64,000 nt of DNA from Pseudonocardia sp. CNS-004 (GTDB taxonomy: Bacteria; Actinomycetota; Actinomycetes; Mycobacteriales; Pseudonocardiaceae). The stretch is from contig MKJV01000090.1 in the NCBI GenBank assembly GCA_001942185.1, positions 1 through 64,000 of the forward strand. Direction: 5' to 3'. The translations under genes were made by a program, and so were the position numbers. Shown piece after piece: positions 9,872 to 19,552 of the stretch (its first letter is position 1; every line of letters starts with the position of its first letter). The notes below the pieces were generated by a model. The model made no database searches. It saw nothing but the letters and a program-made list of their open reading frames with translations, and had not been told where the DNA came from.

Positions 9872-11537
9872 CGGTCGAGCCACGTCGTCGCGAAGAACAT
9901 GTCCCGGGTCAGGTACCGCACCACGCCCTTCACCTCCGGTTTCACGATCGTCGACAGGTAGCCCCGGCTGTAGTAGCCGACGGCGATGTCCTGGTTGGAC
10001 CGCAGCTCGACCTGCTGGTACAGGCGGATGCGCTCGGCCTCGTCGGTGGTGGCGGCGGCGTGCTCCAGCATCGCGTCGACATCCGGGTTGGAGTAGCCGC
10101 CGTAGTTGGACCTGCCGGCGGAGTGCAGCAGGTTGTGCACGGCCGGGTAGGGGGCGTCGTTGGGGCCGCCGACCCATCCCGCGAGCTGGAAGTCACCGGC
10201 CAGCATCACGCTCGAGGTGTACTGGGCCAGGTCGTAGAAGTGCGGCTCCAGCGTGATGCCGATCGCCGCCATCTGCGCCTGGAGGAACTCCGTCAACGAC
10301 ACCCGGTTCGGCGAGTTGGTGCTCGAGTACTGCACCGTCGCGCTGCCGCCGTCGGCGACGTACTCGGCCACGAGCGCCTTGGCCTGCTCCGGGTCGTAGG
10401 CGGGCCACGCGGCCTCCGCCTCGGGCGTGTGGTACTCGCTGTCGGCGCCGAACCAGCCGGCCGCGCGCTCCATCTGCCCCTTGTACTGAGTGGCCGCGAG
10501 CGCGTCGAGGTTGATGCCGCGCACCACCGCCTCGCGCATCCGGTGGTCGTCGAACGGCGCCTTCTCGTGGTTCATGTAGACGTACTCGGCGCCGTTGCCC
10601 GAGCCGAAGTACACCTTCAGGTTCGGGTCCGCCAGCCCGCGCAGCAGCTCCGTGTGGAAGCCGGCGAAGATCAGGTCGACGTCACCGTTCTCGATCGAGG
10701 CGTAGCGGGTCTCGGTGTCGGGCAGCGGCCGGAACTCCAGCCCGTCCAGGTACGGCATGCGTCCTGCCAGTAGTTCTCGTTGCGCCTCAGGTTCATGTGC
10801 GAGTCACGAGCCCAGTCGGTCAGCACGAACGGGCCGGCTCCCACCGGGTGCTGCGCGACGTCGTCGCCGTACTGCTGAAGCGCCGCGGGCGAGACGATGA
10901 TGCCGAGACCGCCGTAGGCGAAACCGCTGGCGAACGCAACCGGGAACGGGCCGAACGGTTCCTTCAGCGTGAACTTCACCGTGAGCGGGTCCACCGCGGT
11001 CATCGACGCGATCGGCTCGGCGAACCGATGCCCCGGTGAGGCGGCCGCGTCGATGTGCCGCTGCACGTTGACGATCACCGCGTCGGCGTCCAGCGGCGTG
11101 CCGTCGGAGAACTCGACGCCCTCGCGGAGTTCCAGCACCCAGGTCAGGCCCCTGTCGGGGCTCGTCATCGACTTCGCCATGTACGGCTCCGGCTTGCCCT
11201 CGTGGTTCAACTTCAACAACGAGTCGTACACGGCCAGCGCGGCGGGGTTGGTGTTGCGCACCGTCGGGTCGAACCCGACGATCGCCCGGTCCATCGCCAT
11301 CACCAGCGTGCCGCCCCGCTTCGGCTCGCCCTCCGCGGAGAGATCGTCGCCGTAGGGGTTGACGGTGCGGATGGTGGTCTCTCCCGCACCGCCGCCGACC
11401 GGGGGCAGGTTCGCCCCGCACGCGGCGGCCAGCGACGTGGCGAGCCCCACCGCGAGGAGGGCGACGGCCCGGGAGCCGCGCCGTCTCCTGCGGCCGGGCG
11501 AAGCGGCCGGTTCCGGCGCCGCACGCACCGCTGTCAC
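9868..11537 (-). CDS. family-5 ABC substrate-binding lipoprotein A (one frameshift)
   Basis: Extracellular solute-binding protein family 5 (DppA/OppA type). The lipoprotein signal ends in SLAAACG (lipobox Cys near residue 37). Typical blocks are SDGTPLDADAVIVNVQRHID, HPVGAGPF and PYLDGLEFRPLPDTETRY. The frame breaks inside the NYWQDGMPYLDG block: the sequence has GACGCATGCC where paralogues encode D/E/Q-GMP, so one G is missing at about 10757-10760. Repaired length is 556 residues. The GTG start overlaps the stop of paralogue B. It is one of five paralogous binding proteins in the window, here followed directly by the ATPase gene. Confidence 0.9.
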
Positions 11538-13168
11538 CGGTCGAGCCACGTCGTCGCGAAGAACACGTCCCTGGTCAGATAGCGCACGACGCCCTTCACC
11601 TCCGGCTTGGCCACGGCGGAGAGGTAGCCGCGGCTGTAGTAGGCGACCGCGATGTCCTGGTTGGTGAGCAGCCCGACGCGCTCGTAGAGCCGGGTGCGCT
11701 CGGCCTCGTCCGTGGTGGCAGCGGCCTGGTCGAGCAGCGTGTCGACCTCCGGGTTGGAGTAGCTGCCGTAGTTGGTGTTGCCGCGCGTGTGCATCAGGTT
11801 CAGCACGCCCGGGTACGGCACGTCGGTCGGCCCGCCGACCCAGCCCGCGAGCTGGAAGTCGTGGCTCTGCACCACGCTCGACGAGTACTGGGCCAGGTCG
11901 AAGAACTGCGGCTGGAGCGTGATGCCGATCTCCGCCATCTGCGCCTGCAGGAACTCGGCGAACTGCACGCGGTTGGGCGCGTTCGTCGTCTTGTACTGCA
12001 CGGTGGCGCTGCCGCCCGACGCCACGTACTCCTGCACGAGTTGCTTGGCGCGTTCCGGGTCGTAGGCGGGCCACGCCGAGTCCGCCTCGGGGGTCGAGTA
12101 GCCGCTGTCGGCGCCGAACCAGTTCGACGCCCTCGCCATCTGACCGCGGAACTGGGTGGCCGCGAGCGCGTCCAGGTTGATCCCCCGCACGACGGCCTCG
12201 CGCATGCGCTTGTCGTCGAACGGCGCCTGCACGTGGTTGAAGTAGAGGTACTCCGCGCCGTTGCCGGGCCCGTAGTACACCTCGAGGTTCGGGTCCTGCA
12301 GACCGCGCAGCAGTTCCGTGTGGTAGCCGCCGAAGATCAGGTCGACGTCGCCGTTCTCGATGGACGCGTAGCGCGTCTCGGTGTCGGGCAACGGCCGGAA
12401 CTCGAGCCCGTCGAGGTAGGGCATGCCCTGCTGCCAGTACTGCGGGTTGCGGGTCAGCACCATGCGGGAGTCGCGCACCCAGTCCGACAGCACGAACGGG
12501 CCGGCCCCCACCGGGTGGGTGCCGATGTCGTCGCCGTACTGCTCCAGTGCGGCCGGCGAGATGATCGTGCCGAGGTTGCCCGCCGTGAAGCTGAGCGCGA
12601 ACACCGACGGGAACGACCCGAACGGCTCGGCGAGCGTGAACTCGACGGTCCGCGGGTCGACCGCCCGCATCGACGCGATCCGCTGCGCGTACAGGTGCCC
12701 CGGCGAGGACGCCTTGTCGATGTGCCGCTGCACGTTGGTGATCACGGCCTGGGCGTCCAGCGGGGTGCCGTCGGAGAAGACGACGCCCTCTCGCAGCCCC
12801 ATGCGCCAGGTCACGCCACCGTCGGTGGTCTGCATCGACTCGGCGAGGTAGGGCTGCGGCTTGCCGTCGTCGTCGAGTTTGAGCAGCGAGTCGTAGACGG
12901 CCAGCGCCGCCATGTTCGAGTTCTGCACGGTGGGGTCGAAGGTGATCGCCTCCCGGTCCGTGCCCATCACCAGCGTGCCTCCGCTGCGCGGTGGACCCTC
13001 GGCGGCCAGGTCACCGCCGCGGGCGTTGACCGCGCTGATGCCGTCCGTGCCCGCGGGCACCGCGGCGGCCGGTCCGACGTTGCCGCATGCGGCGAGCACC
13101 GTGAGGCCGAGCAGGAGTGCGAGCACCCGCGCCCCGGTCGACGAGCGCCATTGCTCGTTCGCGTTCAT
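11534..13168 (-). CDS. family-5 ABC substrate-binding lipoprotein B
   Basis: An intact 544-residue binding protein. The signal peptide ends in LTVLAACG, giving a lipidated Cys near residue 27. Family blocks include GGTLVMGTDREAITFDPT, SDGTPLDAQAVITNVQRHID, GAGPFVLSDWVRDSR and the C-terminal [11 protein letters not shown]. It is adjacent and closely related to paralogue A (similar GGPxDxPYP and RGNTNYG blocks), indicating tandem duplication. The ATG overlaps the OppD-like ATPase stop. Members of this family bind oligopeptides, nickel, opines, sugars or aromatic amides; the oxygenase context favours a non-peptide organic substrate. Confidence 0.92.
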   Translation of the reverse strand: MNANEQWRSSTGARVLALLLGLTVLAACGNVGPAAAVPAGTDGISAVNARGGDLAAEGPPRSGGTLVMGTDREAITFDPTVQNSNMAALAVYDSLLKLDDDGKPQPYLAESMQTTDGGVTWRMGLREGVVFSDGTPLDAQAVITNVQRHIDKASSPGHLYAQRIASMRAVDPRTVEFTLAEPFGSFPSVFALSFTAGNLGTIISPAALEQYGDDIGTHPVGAGPFVLSDWVRDSRMVLTRNPQYWQQGMPYLDGLEFRPLPDTETRYASIENGDVDLIFGGYHTELLRGLQDPNLEVYYGPGNGAEYLYFNHVQAPFDDKRMREAVVRGINLDALAATQFRGQMARASNWFGADSGYSTPEADSAWPAYDPERAKQLVQEYVASGGSATVQYKTTNAPNRVQFAEFLQAQMAEIGITLQPQFFDLAQYSSSVVQSHDFQLAGWVGGPTDVPYPGVLNLMHTRGNTNYGSYSNPEVDTLLDQAAATTDEAERTRLYERVGLLTNQDIAVAYYSRGYLSAVAKPEVKGVVRYLTRDVFFATTWLDR

Positions 13169-14229
13169 GTGAGGACCTTTTCGTCGGTGAGTGGTGTGCC
13201 TGCGGCGCTCACGCCGCGCTCGAGGTTGCGGGCCCGGGCCTGCGACCACTCCGGGCTGCCCACCGGGAACCAGCACCGGTACCGGTGCTCGGCGGACCCG
13301 GCGTCGCGCAGCGGCGGCTCCTCGGTGAGGCACCGGTCCTGGGCGAGTGGGCAGCGCGGGCTGAACCGGCACCCCGACGGCGGGTGGAGCAGGTCCGGCG
13401 GGCGGCCGGGGATCACCTGCAGCCGCGTGTGGTTCGGCCCCGACAGCGGCGGTACCGCGTTCATGAGCGCCTCGGTGTAGGGCATCCGCGGCTGCGCGAA
13501 CAGCGTGGCGGTCGGCGCCGTCTCCACGATCCGGCCCGCGTACATCACGGCGATGCGGTCCGACCGGCTGCGCACCACCCGCAGGTCGTGCGTGACCAGC
13601 AGCATCGCCATCCCCAGCCGCGCCTGCAGGTCGGCGAGCAGGTCCAGGATCTGCGCCTGCACCGTGACGTCCAGGGCCGTGGTCGGCTCGTCGGCGAGCA
13701 GCAGCCGCGGGCTGCACGAGAGCGCGATCGCGATCGTGACGCGCTGGCGCATGCCGCCCGACAGCTCGTGCGGGTACTGGCGCACCCGCCGCTCCGGCTC
13801 CGAGAGCCCCACCGAACGCAACAGCTCGACGGCCCGCGCCAGCGCCTCGCGCTTCGGCACCCGCTCGTGCAGCACGATCGACTCCGTGAGCTGCTCCCCG
13901 ATGCGCTTCACGGGGTTCAGCGACGTCATCGGGTCCTGGAGGATCAGCGCGATCTCGGCACCCCAGAAGCGCGACAGCTCCTTGCCCGACAGCTCGGTCA
14001 GGACCGTGCCGTCGAAGGTGACGGAGCCCGCGACCTCGGTGCCGCGCCCGCCTGCCACGAGCCCCATGACGCGTCGGGTGAACACGGTCTTGCCCGAGCC
14101 GCTCTCGCCGACGACGGCGAGGACCTCCCCCTCCTCCAGCTGCAGCGAGACGCCGTCGACGGCGTGCACGACCCCCTTCTTGGTGTGGAACCGCACCACG
14201 ACGTCCTCGGCGGTCAGCAAGGCAGTCAC
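13165..14229 (-). CDS. Opp/Dpp-type ABC transporter ATPase (OppD-like)
   Basis: A 354-residue nucleotide-binding protein: Walker A GESGSGKT, Q-loop LILQDPMTSLNP, signature ELSGGMRQRVTIAIAL, Walker B LLLADEPTTALD and the H-loop in LLVTHDLRVV. The C-terminus has the oligopeptide-type extension with CRFSPRCPLAQDRC, a cysteine pattern known to hold an Fe-S cluster in some DppD proteins. The GTG start at 14229 is fixed by its 4-base overlap with the permease stop. It forms the heterodimeric motor with the OppF-like protein at 8829, from which it is separated by the two binding-protein genes. Confidence 0.92.
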   Translation of the reverse strand: MTALLTAEDVVVRFHTKKGVVHAVDGVSLQLEEGEVLAVVGESGSGKTVFTRRVMGLVAGGRGTEVAGSVTFDGTVLTELSGKELSRFWGAEIALILQDPMTSLNPVKRIGEQLTESIVLHERVPKREALARAVELLRSVGLSEPERRVRQYPHELSGGMRQRVTIAIALSCSPRLLLADEPTTALDVTVQAQILDLLADLQARLGMAMLLVTHDLRVVRSRSDRIAVMYAGRIVETAPTATLFAQPRMPYTEALMNAVPPLSGPNHTRLQVIPGRPPDLLHPPSGCRFSPRCPLAQDRCLTEEPPLRDAGSAEHRYRCWFPVGSPEWSQARARNLERGVSAAGTPLTDEKVLT

Positions 14230-15085
14230 AGGTTGCTCTCCTTGACCTCGAACTGCTTGCGGGTGCGCTCGCCGATGTAGTTGATCGACAGCACCGTGAG
14301 GAACATGACCGCGGCGGGGAAGAGTGAGATGTGGGGGTAGTTCAGCAGCTCGGCGCGGCCGCCGGCGATCATGCCGCCCCAGCTGGGCGTGGGCGGCGGG
14401 ATGCCGAGCCCGAGGAAGGACAGCGAGCCCTCCACGACGATGAAGACGCCGATCATGATGAAGCCGTACGCCGCGACCGGGAGGACGACGTTCGGGGCGA
14501 TCTCCCTGGTGATGATCCGGATCGGGCTGCAGCCGTAGGCGCGGGCCGCGAGCACGAACTCCCGCTGCGCCACCACGAGGGTGGCGGCGCGGGCCAGCCG
14601 GATGAACGTCGGCACCGACAGGATGGCGAGCCCGAGGATCAGGTTGCTGAGGCTGGAGCCGAGGATCGCGACGATCGCGATGATGAAGACCAGCCCCGGG
14701 AACGCCAGCACCACGTCGGTGACCAGCGCGAGCACCCGCTCCGTGCGCCCGCCGAAGTAGCCGGCGAGCATCCCGAGGAAGCCGCCGACGAGCGCGCCGA
14801 GCCCGACGGCGCAGATGCCGACGAGCAGCGACGCGCGAGCCCCGTAGACCACGCGCGAGAACGTGTCGCGGCCGAGGGTGTCGCCGCCCAGCCAGTGCTG
14901 CGGGGTGATGCCGGAGAACACGGCGGTGTAGTCGGGGACGGCCGGGTCCCACAGCGGCAGCAGCGGCGCGAACACGGCCGCGAGCACCACCGCCCCGAGC
15001 CAGGTCCACGCCACGTACCAGCCGAACGGGCGCGGGCGGCCCGGCGGCGGTGGGCGGTCGTGGTCGTCGTCGTGGTCTCAGGCAT
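14226..15085 (-). CDS. Opp/Dpp-type ABC permease (OppC-like; probable N-terminal frameshift)
   Basis: Integral membrane permease with six predicted helices and the EAA loop REFVLAARAYGCSPIRIITR, which contacts the ATPases. The core frame can start at a GTG (15014), but an ATG at 15085 in another frame overlaps the upstream permease stop region and encodes a Thr-rich leader. One base added near 15030-15060 joins it to PRPFGWYVAWTWLGAVV, restoring the N-terminal tail before TM1 that OppC proteins normally have (286 residues). The direction of the shift matches the other breaks in the window. It lies between OppB- and OppD-like genes. Confidence 0.85.
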
Positions 15086-16106
15086 CTCTGCGCACCCGCG
15101 GGTCGAGGGCCAGGTAGAGGAGGTCGATCAGCATGTTGATCACGACGTAGGCGACCGCGACGAACAGCAGCGCGCCCTGCAGGATCATGTAGTCGCGGTT
15201 GAACACCGCCTGCACGATGAGCTGCCCGAGGCCCGGGATCGCGAAGAGCGTCTCGACGATCACGGTGCCGCCGAGCAGCCTGCCGATGTTCACCCCGGAC
15301 AGCGTGATCAGGGAGAACGACGAGGGCCGCAGCGCGTGGCGGAACAGGATCCGCGCCGGCCCGAGCCCCTTCGACCGGGCCATGAGGATGAAGTCCTCCT
15401 GCAGCGTGGACACCATGTCCGATCTCAGGAGCTGCCGGTAGACGGCGGCCTCGGCGATCATGAGCGTCAGGCACGGCAGGATGATCGATCTGATGTTCTC
15501 GACGGGATCCTCGAAGAACGACGTGTAGCCGGTGGCCGGCAGGATGCTCGACACCCCACCGGCGAACAGGACGATGAGCACCATGCCGAACACGAAGGTC
15601 GGCATGGCTGCGGCGCCGAACCCGATCGTCATCGACGTCCGGTCGACGAGCCCGCCCGGCCGGTAGGCCGAGTAGACGGCCAGCGGCACCGCGACGAGCA
15701 GCGCCAGCAGCTGCGCGATGATCGTGATCTCGAACGTGACGGGGATGCGCTGGGCGAGCGCCTCGACCACCGGTTGCCCCGTGCGGAACGAGCGACCGAG
15801 ATCGCCGGTGACCACGCCGCCGAGCCAGTCGACGTAGCGCACGAGCACCGGCCGGTCCAGCTGCAACTCCTCGCGCACCTGCTGGACCTGTTCCGGCGTC
15901 GCGTTGTCGCCCGCCACCACGACGGCCGCGTCGCCGGGCAGCAGGTCGACCACGACGAACGACAGGAACGTCACGGCGAGCAGCACGAGCAGCAGGTGCG
16001 TGAGCCGCTTGCGGACGCGCCGCACCGCGAACCTGCGCGAACCGCCGCGACGCGTCGCGGGCCCCGCCGCCGTGGTGGTGGGCGGCGCGCTCAGCGTGTC
16101 GGCCAT
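15078..16106 (-). CDS. Opp/Dpp-type ABC permease (OppB-like)
   Basis: A 342-residue permease. It has a basic cytoplasmic N-terminus, TM1 (LLLVLLAVTFLSFVVVDLLP), the periplasmic segment with LDRPVLVRYVDWLGG typical of OppB/DppB, and the EAA loop EDFILMARSKGLGPARI. The start ATG at 16106 is chosen because it is the first in-frame ATG after the ferredoxin stop at 16115 and gives the usual DppB length; the open frame upstream overlaps the ferredoxin and is a shadow. It is the only OppB-like permease in the window, so all five binding proteins may feed this single channel. Confidence 0.92.
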   Translation of the reverse strand: MADTLSAPPTTTAAGPATRRGGSRRFAVRRVRKRLTHLLLVLLAVTFLSFVVVDLLPGDAAVVVAGDNATPEQVQQVREELQLDRPVLVRYVDWLGGVVTGDLGRSFRTGQPVVEALAQRIPVTFEITIIAQLLALLVAVPLAVYSAYRPGGLVDRTSMTIGFGAAAMPTFVFGMVLIVLFAGGVSSILPATGYTSFFEDPVENIRSIILPCLTLMIAEAAVYRQLLRSDMVSTLQEDFILMARSKGLGPARILFRHALRPSSFSLITLSGVNIGRLLGGTVIVETLFAIPGLGQLIVQAVFNRDYMILQGALLFVAVAYVVINMLIDLLYLALDPRVRRDA

Positions 16107-16114
16107 CGCGCGCC

Positions 16115-16456
16115 TCAGCCCTTCGGCGGCAACGCCGCCACCAGCGGGGTGTCGGCGCCGACCGGGCCGGTGGCCGACGCGCCGCCGGGGTCGCCCAGCG
16201 GCGCGTCCCGGCCGGGGAGCACGTCGTAGAAGAAGGACGCGTTGTCGGCGATGTGGACGGCCTCGGCGTCGGTGGCCTGCTGTTCCAGCACGATGGAGTC
16301 GACGGGGCACTCCGGCTCGCAGGCCCCGCACTCGATGCACTCGGCGGGGTTGATGTAGAGCTTCCGCTCGCCCGTGTAGATGCAGTCGACGGGGCAGACG
16401 TCGACACAGCTGCGGTCCATCAGGTCGACGCAGGATTCTGCGATCAGGTAGGTCAT
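16115..16456 (-). CDS. fdxA: 7Fe ferredoxin (3Fe-4S/4Fe-4S), FdxA type
   Basis: A 113-residue soluble ferredoxin. Cysteines are C9, C17, C21, C25 (AESC..DRSC..CPVDC) and C40, C43, C46, C50 (CIECGACEPEC), matching the actinobacterial FdxA arrangement with one 3Fe-4S and one 4Fe-4S cluster. The C-terminal tail after residue 75 is Gly/Pro/Ala-rich and not conserved. It is unusual to find it inside a peptide-type transporter operon (8 nt before oppB, 42 nt after binding protein C). The likely reason is electron supply to the Rieske oxygenases encoded in the same region. No ferredoxin reductase is present in the window. Confidence 0.92.
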   Translation of the reverse strand: MTYLIAESCVDLMDRSCVDVCPVDCIYTGERKLYINPAECIECGACEPECPVDSIVLEQQATDAEAVHIADNASFFYDVLPGRDAPLGDPGGASATGPVGADTPLVAALPPKG

Positions 16457-16498
16457 GCGGTTCGGGCCTTCCGGGATGGGCGGGGGTGGTCGGTCTCA

Positions 16499-18109
16499 TC
16501 AGCGGTCCAGCCAGGTCGTCGCGTAGAACATGTCGCGGGACACGTACCGGTCGATGCCCTTGACCTCGGGCTTCGTGATCGTCGACAGGTAGCTGCGGCT
16601 GAACCAGGCCATCGCCAGGTCCTGCCCCACCAGCCACTCCACCTGCTGGTAGGCGTTCGTGCGGACCGCCGGGTCCGACGTGGTCGCGGCCTCGTCGAGC
16701 AGGGCGTCCACCTGCGGGTTGGAGTACTTCCCGTAGTTCGTGTTGCCGCCGCTGTGCAGCAGCCTGCTCGCGCCGGGGAACGGGGTGTCGAAGGCGCTGA
16801 TCCAGGTCGTGAGCTGGAAGTCGTTGCTCTGCACGACCGAGGACGAGTATTGCGCGAGGTCGTAGAACTGCAGCTGCACGTCGATCCCGACGGCGGCCAT
16901 CTGGGCCTGCAGGAACTCGCCGAACGGCACCCTGGTCTGGGTGGTCTTGAACGTGAAGTCGGGGTCACCGCCACCCGCGCGGTACTCCTCGATGAGCCCT
17001 CTCGCCCGCTCCGGGTCGTACCGCGGCCACGCGTCCGACGCCGCCGCGGTGTGGTACGGGCTGCTCTCGGTGAACAGGCTGGTGGCCGACACCAGCCGGC
17101 CGCTGTACTGGCTCGCCGCGAGCGCGTTCAGGTCGAGCGAGGAGATCAGCGCCTCCCGCATGCGGCGGTCGTCGAACGGCGCCTTGTTGAAGTTGAAGTA
17201 GAGGTACTCCCCCGCGTTGCCCGGCCCGTAGTAGATGCGCAGGTTCGGGTTCTGACTGGCCCGCACGAGCTCCTGGTTGTAGCCACCGAACACCACGTCG
17301 ACGTCGCCGTTCTCGATGGAGGCATAGCGCGTCTCGGTGTCCGGCAGCGGCCGGAACTCCAGCCCGTCCAGGTACGGCATGCCCTCCTGCCAGTACGACG
17401 GGTTCTTCGTCAGCACGGTCCGGGAGTCCGGGACCCACTCCGTGAACGTGAAGGGGCCCGCGCCGACGGGGTGGCGGCCGATGTCGTCGCCGTACTGCTG
17501 CAGAGCGGCGGGCGAGACGATGAGGCCGAGGCTGCCGTAGGTGATCGGCTGGCCGAACACGACGGGGAAGTCGCCGAACGGCCCGTCCAGCACGAACTCG
17601 ACGGTCAGCGGGTCGACCGCGCGCATCGAGGTGATCCGCTCCGCGAACGGGTGCGCGGGTGAGGAGACCGTGTCGATGTGCCGCTGGGTGTTGACGATCA
17701 CCGCGTTCGCGTCGAGCGGGGTGCCGTCGGAGAACGTGACGCCGGGCCGCAAGGTCAGCACCCAGGTCGTGCCGCCGTCGGTGGTCTCCATGGACTGCGC
17801 GAGGTACGGCTCGGCCTTGCCGTCCGGGGTGAGCTTCATCAGCGAGTCGTAGACGGCCGGCGCCGCCATATTCGAGTTCTGGACCGTGGGGTCGAAGCTC
17901 ACGATCTCGCGGTCCATGCCGAGCAGGAGCGTGCCGCCCGGCTTCGGGGCGCCCTCGGCGGCCAGATCACCGCCGTAGGGGTCACGCTCCTGCAGGGCGC
18001 CCTCGGCGACGGCGGCACGGTCGGCGGCCCCGCAGGCCCCCACGAGCAGGGCGCAGCACACCAGCGCCACGCCCGCGACGATGCGGGACGTGCGGGGTCG
18101 CAGCCTCAT
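16499..18109 (-). CDS. family-5 ABC substrate-binding lipoprotein C
   Basis: An intact family-5 binding protein of 536 residues (539 if the GTG at 18118 is used). The lipobox LLVGACG gives a lipidated Cys near residue 26. Shared blocks are GGTLLLGMDREIVSFDPT, SDGTPLDANAVIVNTQRHID and GMPYLDGLEFRPLPDTETRY, and the C-terminus is DMFYATTWLDR. It is closer to paralogues D and E (same NTNYGKYSNPQVDALLDEA and FDTPFP blocks) than to A and B. It lies between the oxygenase gene upstream and the ferredoxin downstream, all in the same direction, tying uptake to oxidation. Confidence 0.92.
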   Translation of the reverse strand: MRLRPRTSRIVAGVALVCCALLVGACGAADRAAVAEGALQERDPYGGDLAAEGAPKPGGTLLLGMDREIVSFDPTVQNSNMAAPAVYDSLMKLTPDGKAEPYLAQSMETTDGGTTWVLTLRPGVTFSDGTPLDANAVIVNTQRHIDTVSSPAHPFAERITSMRAVDPLTVEFVLDGPFGDFPVVFGQPITYGSLGLIVSPAALQQYGDDIGRHPVGAGPFTFTEWVPDSRTVLTKNPSYWQEGMPYLDGLEFRPLPDTETRYASIENGDVDVVFGGYNQELVRASQNPNLRIYYGPGNAGEYLYFNFNKAPFDDRRMREALISSLDLNALAASQYSGRLVSATSLFTESSPYHTAAASDAWPRYDPERARGLIEEYRAGGGDPDFTFKTTQTRVPFGEFLQAQMAAVGIDVQLQFYDLAQYSSSVVQSNDFQLTTWISAFDTPFPGASRLLHSGGNTNYGKYSNPQVDALLDEAATTSDPAVRTNAYQQVEWLVGQDLAMAWFSRSYLSTITKPEVKGIDRYVSRDMFYATTWLDR

Positions 18110-18193
18110 CCGGTACACCTCGGCGTGTCGAGAGAGGGGTGGCGGTGGGAGCGGTGCGCACCCGGGGGGAGCCGGGAGCGCACCGCGAGCGTG

Positions 18194-19552
18194 TCAGTCG
18201 CCGGCAATCGGGGTGCGCGTGTTGCCGGGGTCGTACCGCTGGACCATCGGGTCGGCGTCGGTGCCCAGCAGGCGCCAGTCCTCACCGGCCTCGAGGATCT
18301 TCTCCGCGGATCGGATGCTGCGGTAGTCGAGGTCGGCTCCGACCGCGGGTGGCTCGCCGCCCTCCGCGACGCGCTTCGCGGCGGCGATCAGCAGCCTGCG
18401 CATCCGGATGATCGCTTTGTCGGACGTGCCGAGGTGCTCCTGCGAGCGGTCGTAGATCGGACCCATCGTCTCGGTGACCATGAAGTCCTGGCTGATGAAC
18501 TCGCGCACCCCCGAGTAGGTGGTGGTGCGCTGTTCCTCGCGGTCGATCCCGTAGTCGTTCTCCAGGGTGTAGCGCCGCGGGATGATCCCGTTGCGGCCGA
18601 CCTCGGCCGGGCCGAACTCGAACGGGCTCAGCGCGAAGAGGTTGGTGCCGCCGACCTCCGCGATGCCTTCGTTCACCCGGGTGGTGACGCTGTACCGGTA
18701 GGTGTTGTGGTCGTCGACCGGCACGAACAGGCCGTGGCCGGTGCTGAAGGGCACCGACGCGATCACGGTGTTGTACGGGAAGCAGAACGCGCTCATCCGC
18801 ACGTGCGTGTGGCCGGCCGGGGTGTCGCGGATGCCGACGTACTTGAACCCGTACCAGGTGTCCTCGATCTCCAGGCGCGGCGCGCGGTCGTGCTTCCAGA
18901 ACTTCCACGACATCGCGTTGGTGGGGTAGCCGGGCTTGTCGCTGCCGTCGTCGGGGATGTCGTCGACGCCGTTCCACTGGTGCAGCCACGAGATGTGGGA
19001 GGTGTCCATGTTGCCCTCCATGGCCTGCATCCAGTTGCAGCTGGTGTGCAACTTGGTGGCCGCGACCTGGTCGGGCTCGAGCGACTCGGTGCCGAAGTCG
19101 CGGAAGGGCGTGATCGTGTCGGCGGGGCCCATGTAGGTCCAGACGATGCCGCCGGACTCGTGGGTCGGGTAGGCCTTGGCCTGGACGCGGTCCTTGAACG
19201 TGCTGGTGGGCGGCTCGCTGGGCATGTCGATGCACGCGCCGTCGGCGTCGAACTGCCAGCCGTGGTACGGGCAGCGCAGCCCGCACGTGCCGTCGGGACC
19301 CAGCTCGTTGCGGCCGTAGTACAGGGACGCGCCGCGGTGGGGGCAGTTCTCCTGGATGAGGCCGACCCGGCCGTTCGCGTCGCGGAAGGCGACGAGGTCC
19401 TCGCCGAGCAACCGCACGCGCACCGGGTCGCCCGCGGGCTCGGGCACCTCGCTCACCAGCAACGCCGGTGTCCAGTACCGGCGCAGCAGGTCGCCCATCG
19501 GTGTGCCCGGCCCCACGCGGGTCAGGAACTCGTTGTCCTGTGCAGAGAGCAT
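18194..19552 (-). CDS. Rieske non-haem iron oxygenase alpha subunit 1 (phthalate 4,5-dioxygenase-like)
   Basis: An intact 452-residue ring-hydroxylating oxygenase component. Rieske ligands are C70, H72 (CPHRGASL) and C94, H97 (CPYHGWQFD). The mononuclear iron site is in EGNMDTSHISWLH with D183, H186 and H191. The N-terminal LTRVGPGTPMGDLLRRYW block is characteristic of the phthalate-dioxygenase branch of homotrimeric enzymes, which need no beta subunit and take electrons from a reductase. It reads out of an AT-rich divergent promoter region and is first in the operon that continues with binding protein C, ferredoxin and permeases. A paralogue lies at 24220. Substrate unknown: an aromatic acid or amide. 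Confidence 0.93.
   Translation of the reverse strand: MLSAQDNEFLTRVGPGTPMGDLLRRYWTPALLVSEVPEPAGDPVRVRLLGEDLVAFRDANGRVGLIQENCPHRGASLYYGRNELGPDGTCGLRCPYHGWQFDADGACIDMPSEPPTSTFKDRVQAKAYPTHESGGIVWTYMGPADTITPFRDFGTESLEPDQVAATKLHTSCNWMQAMEGNMDTSHISWLHQWNGVDDIPDDGSDKPGYPTNAMSWKFWKHDRAPRLEIEDTWYGFKYVGIRDTPAGHTHVRMSAFCFPYNTVIASVPFSTGHGLFVPVDDHNTYRYSVTTRVNEGIAEVGGTNLFALSPFEFGPAEVGRNGIIPRRYTLENDYGIDREEQRTTTYSGVREFISQDFMVTETMGPIYDRSQEHLGTSDKAIIRMRRLLIAAAKRVAEGGEPPAVGADLDYRSIRSAEKILEAGEDWRLLGTDADPMVQRYDPGNTRTPIAGD

Noticed and set aside
14230-16407. Upstream extension of the OppD-like frame to 1080 residues
   Set aside because: The extra part overlaps both permeases in another frame and is Arg/Ala/Pro-rich. 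The true ATPase begins at the GTG 14229 that overlaps the permease stop.
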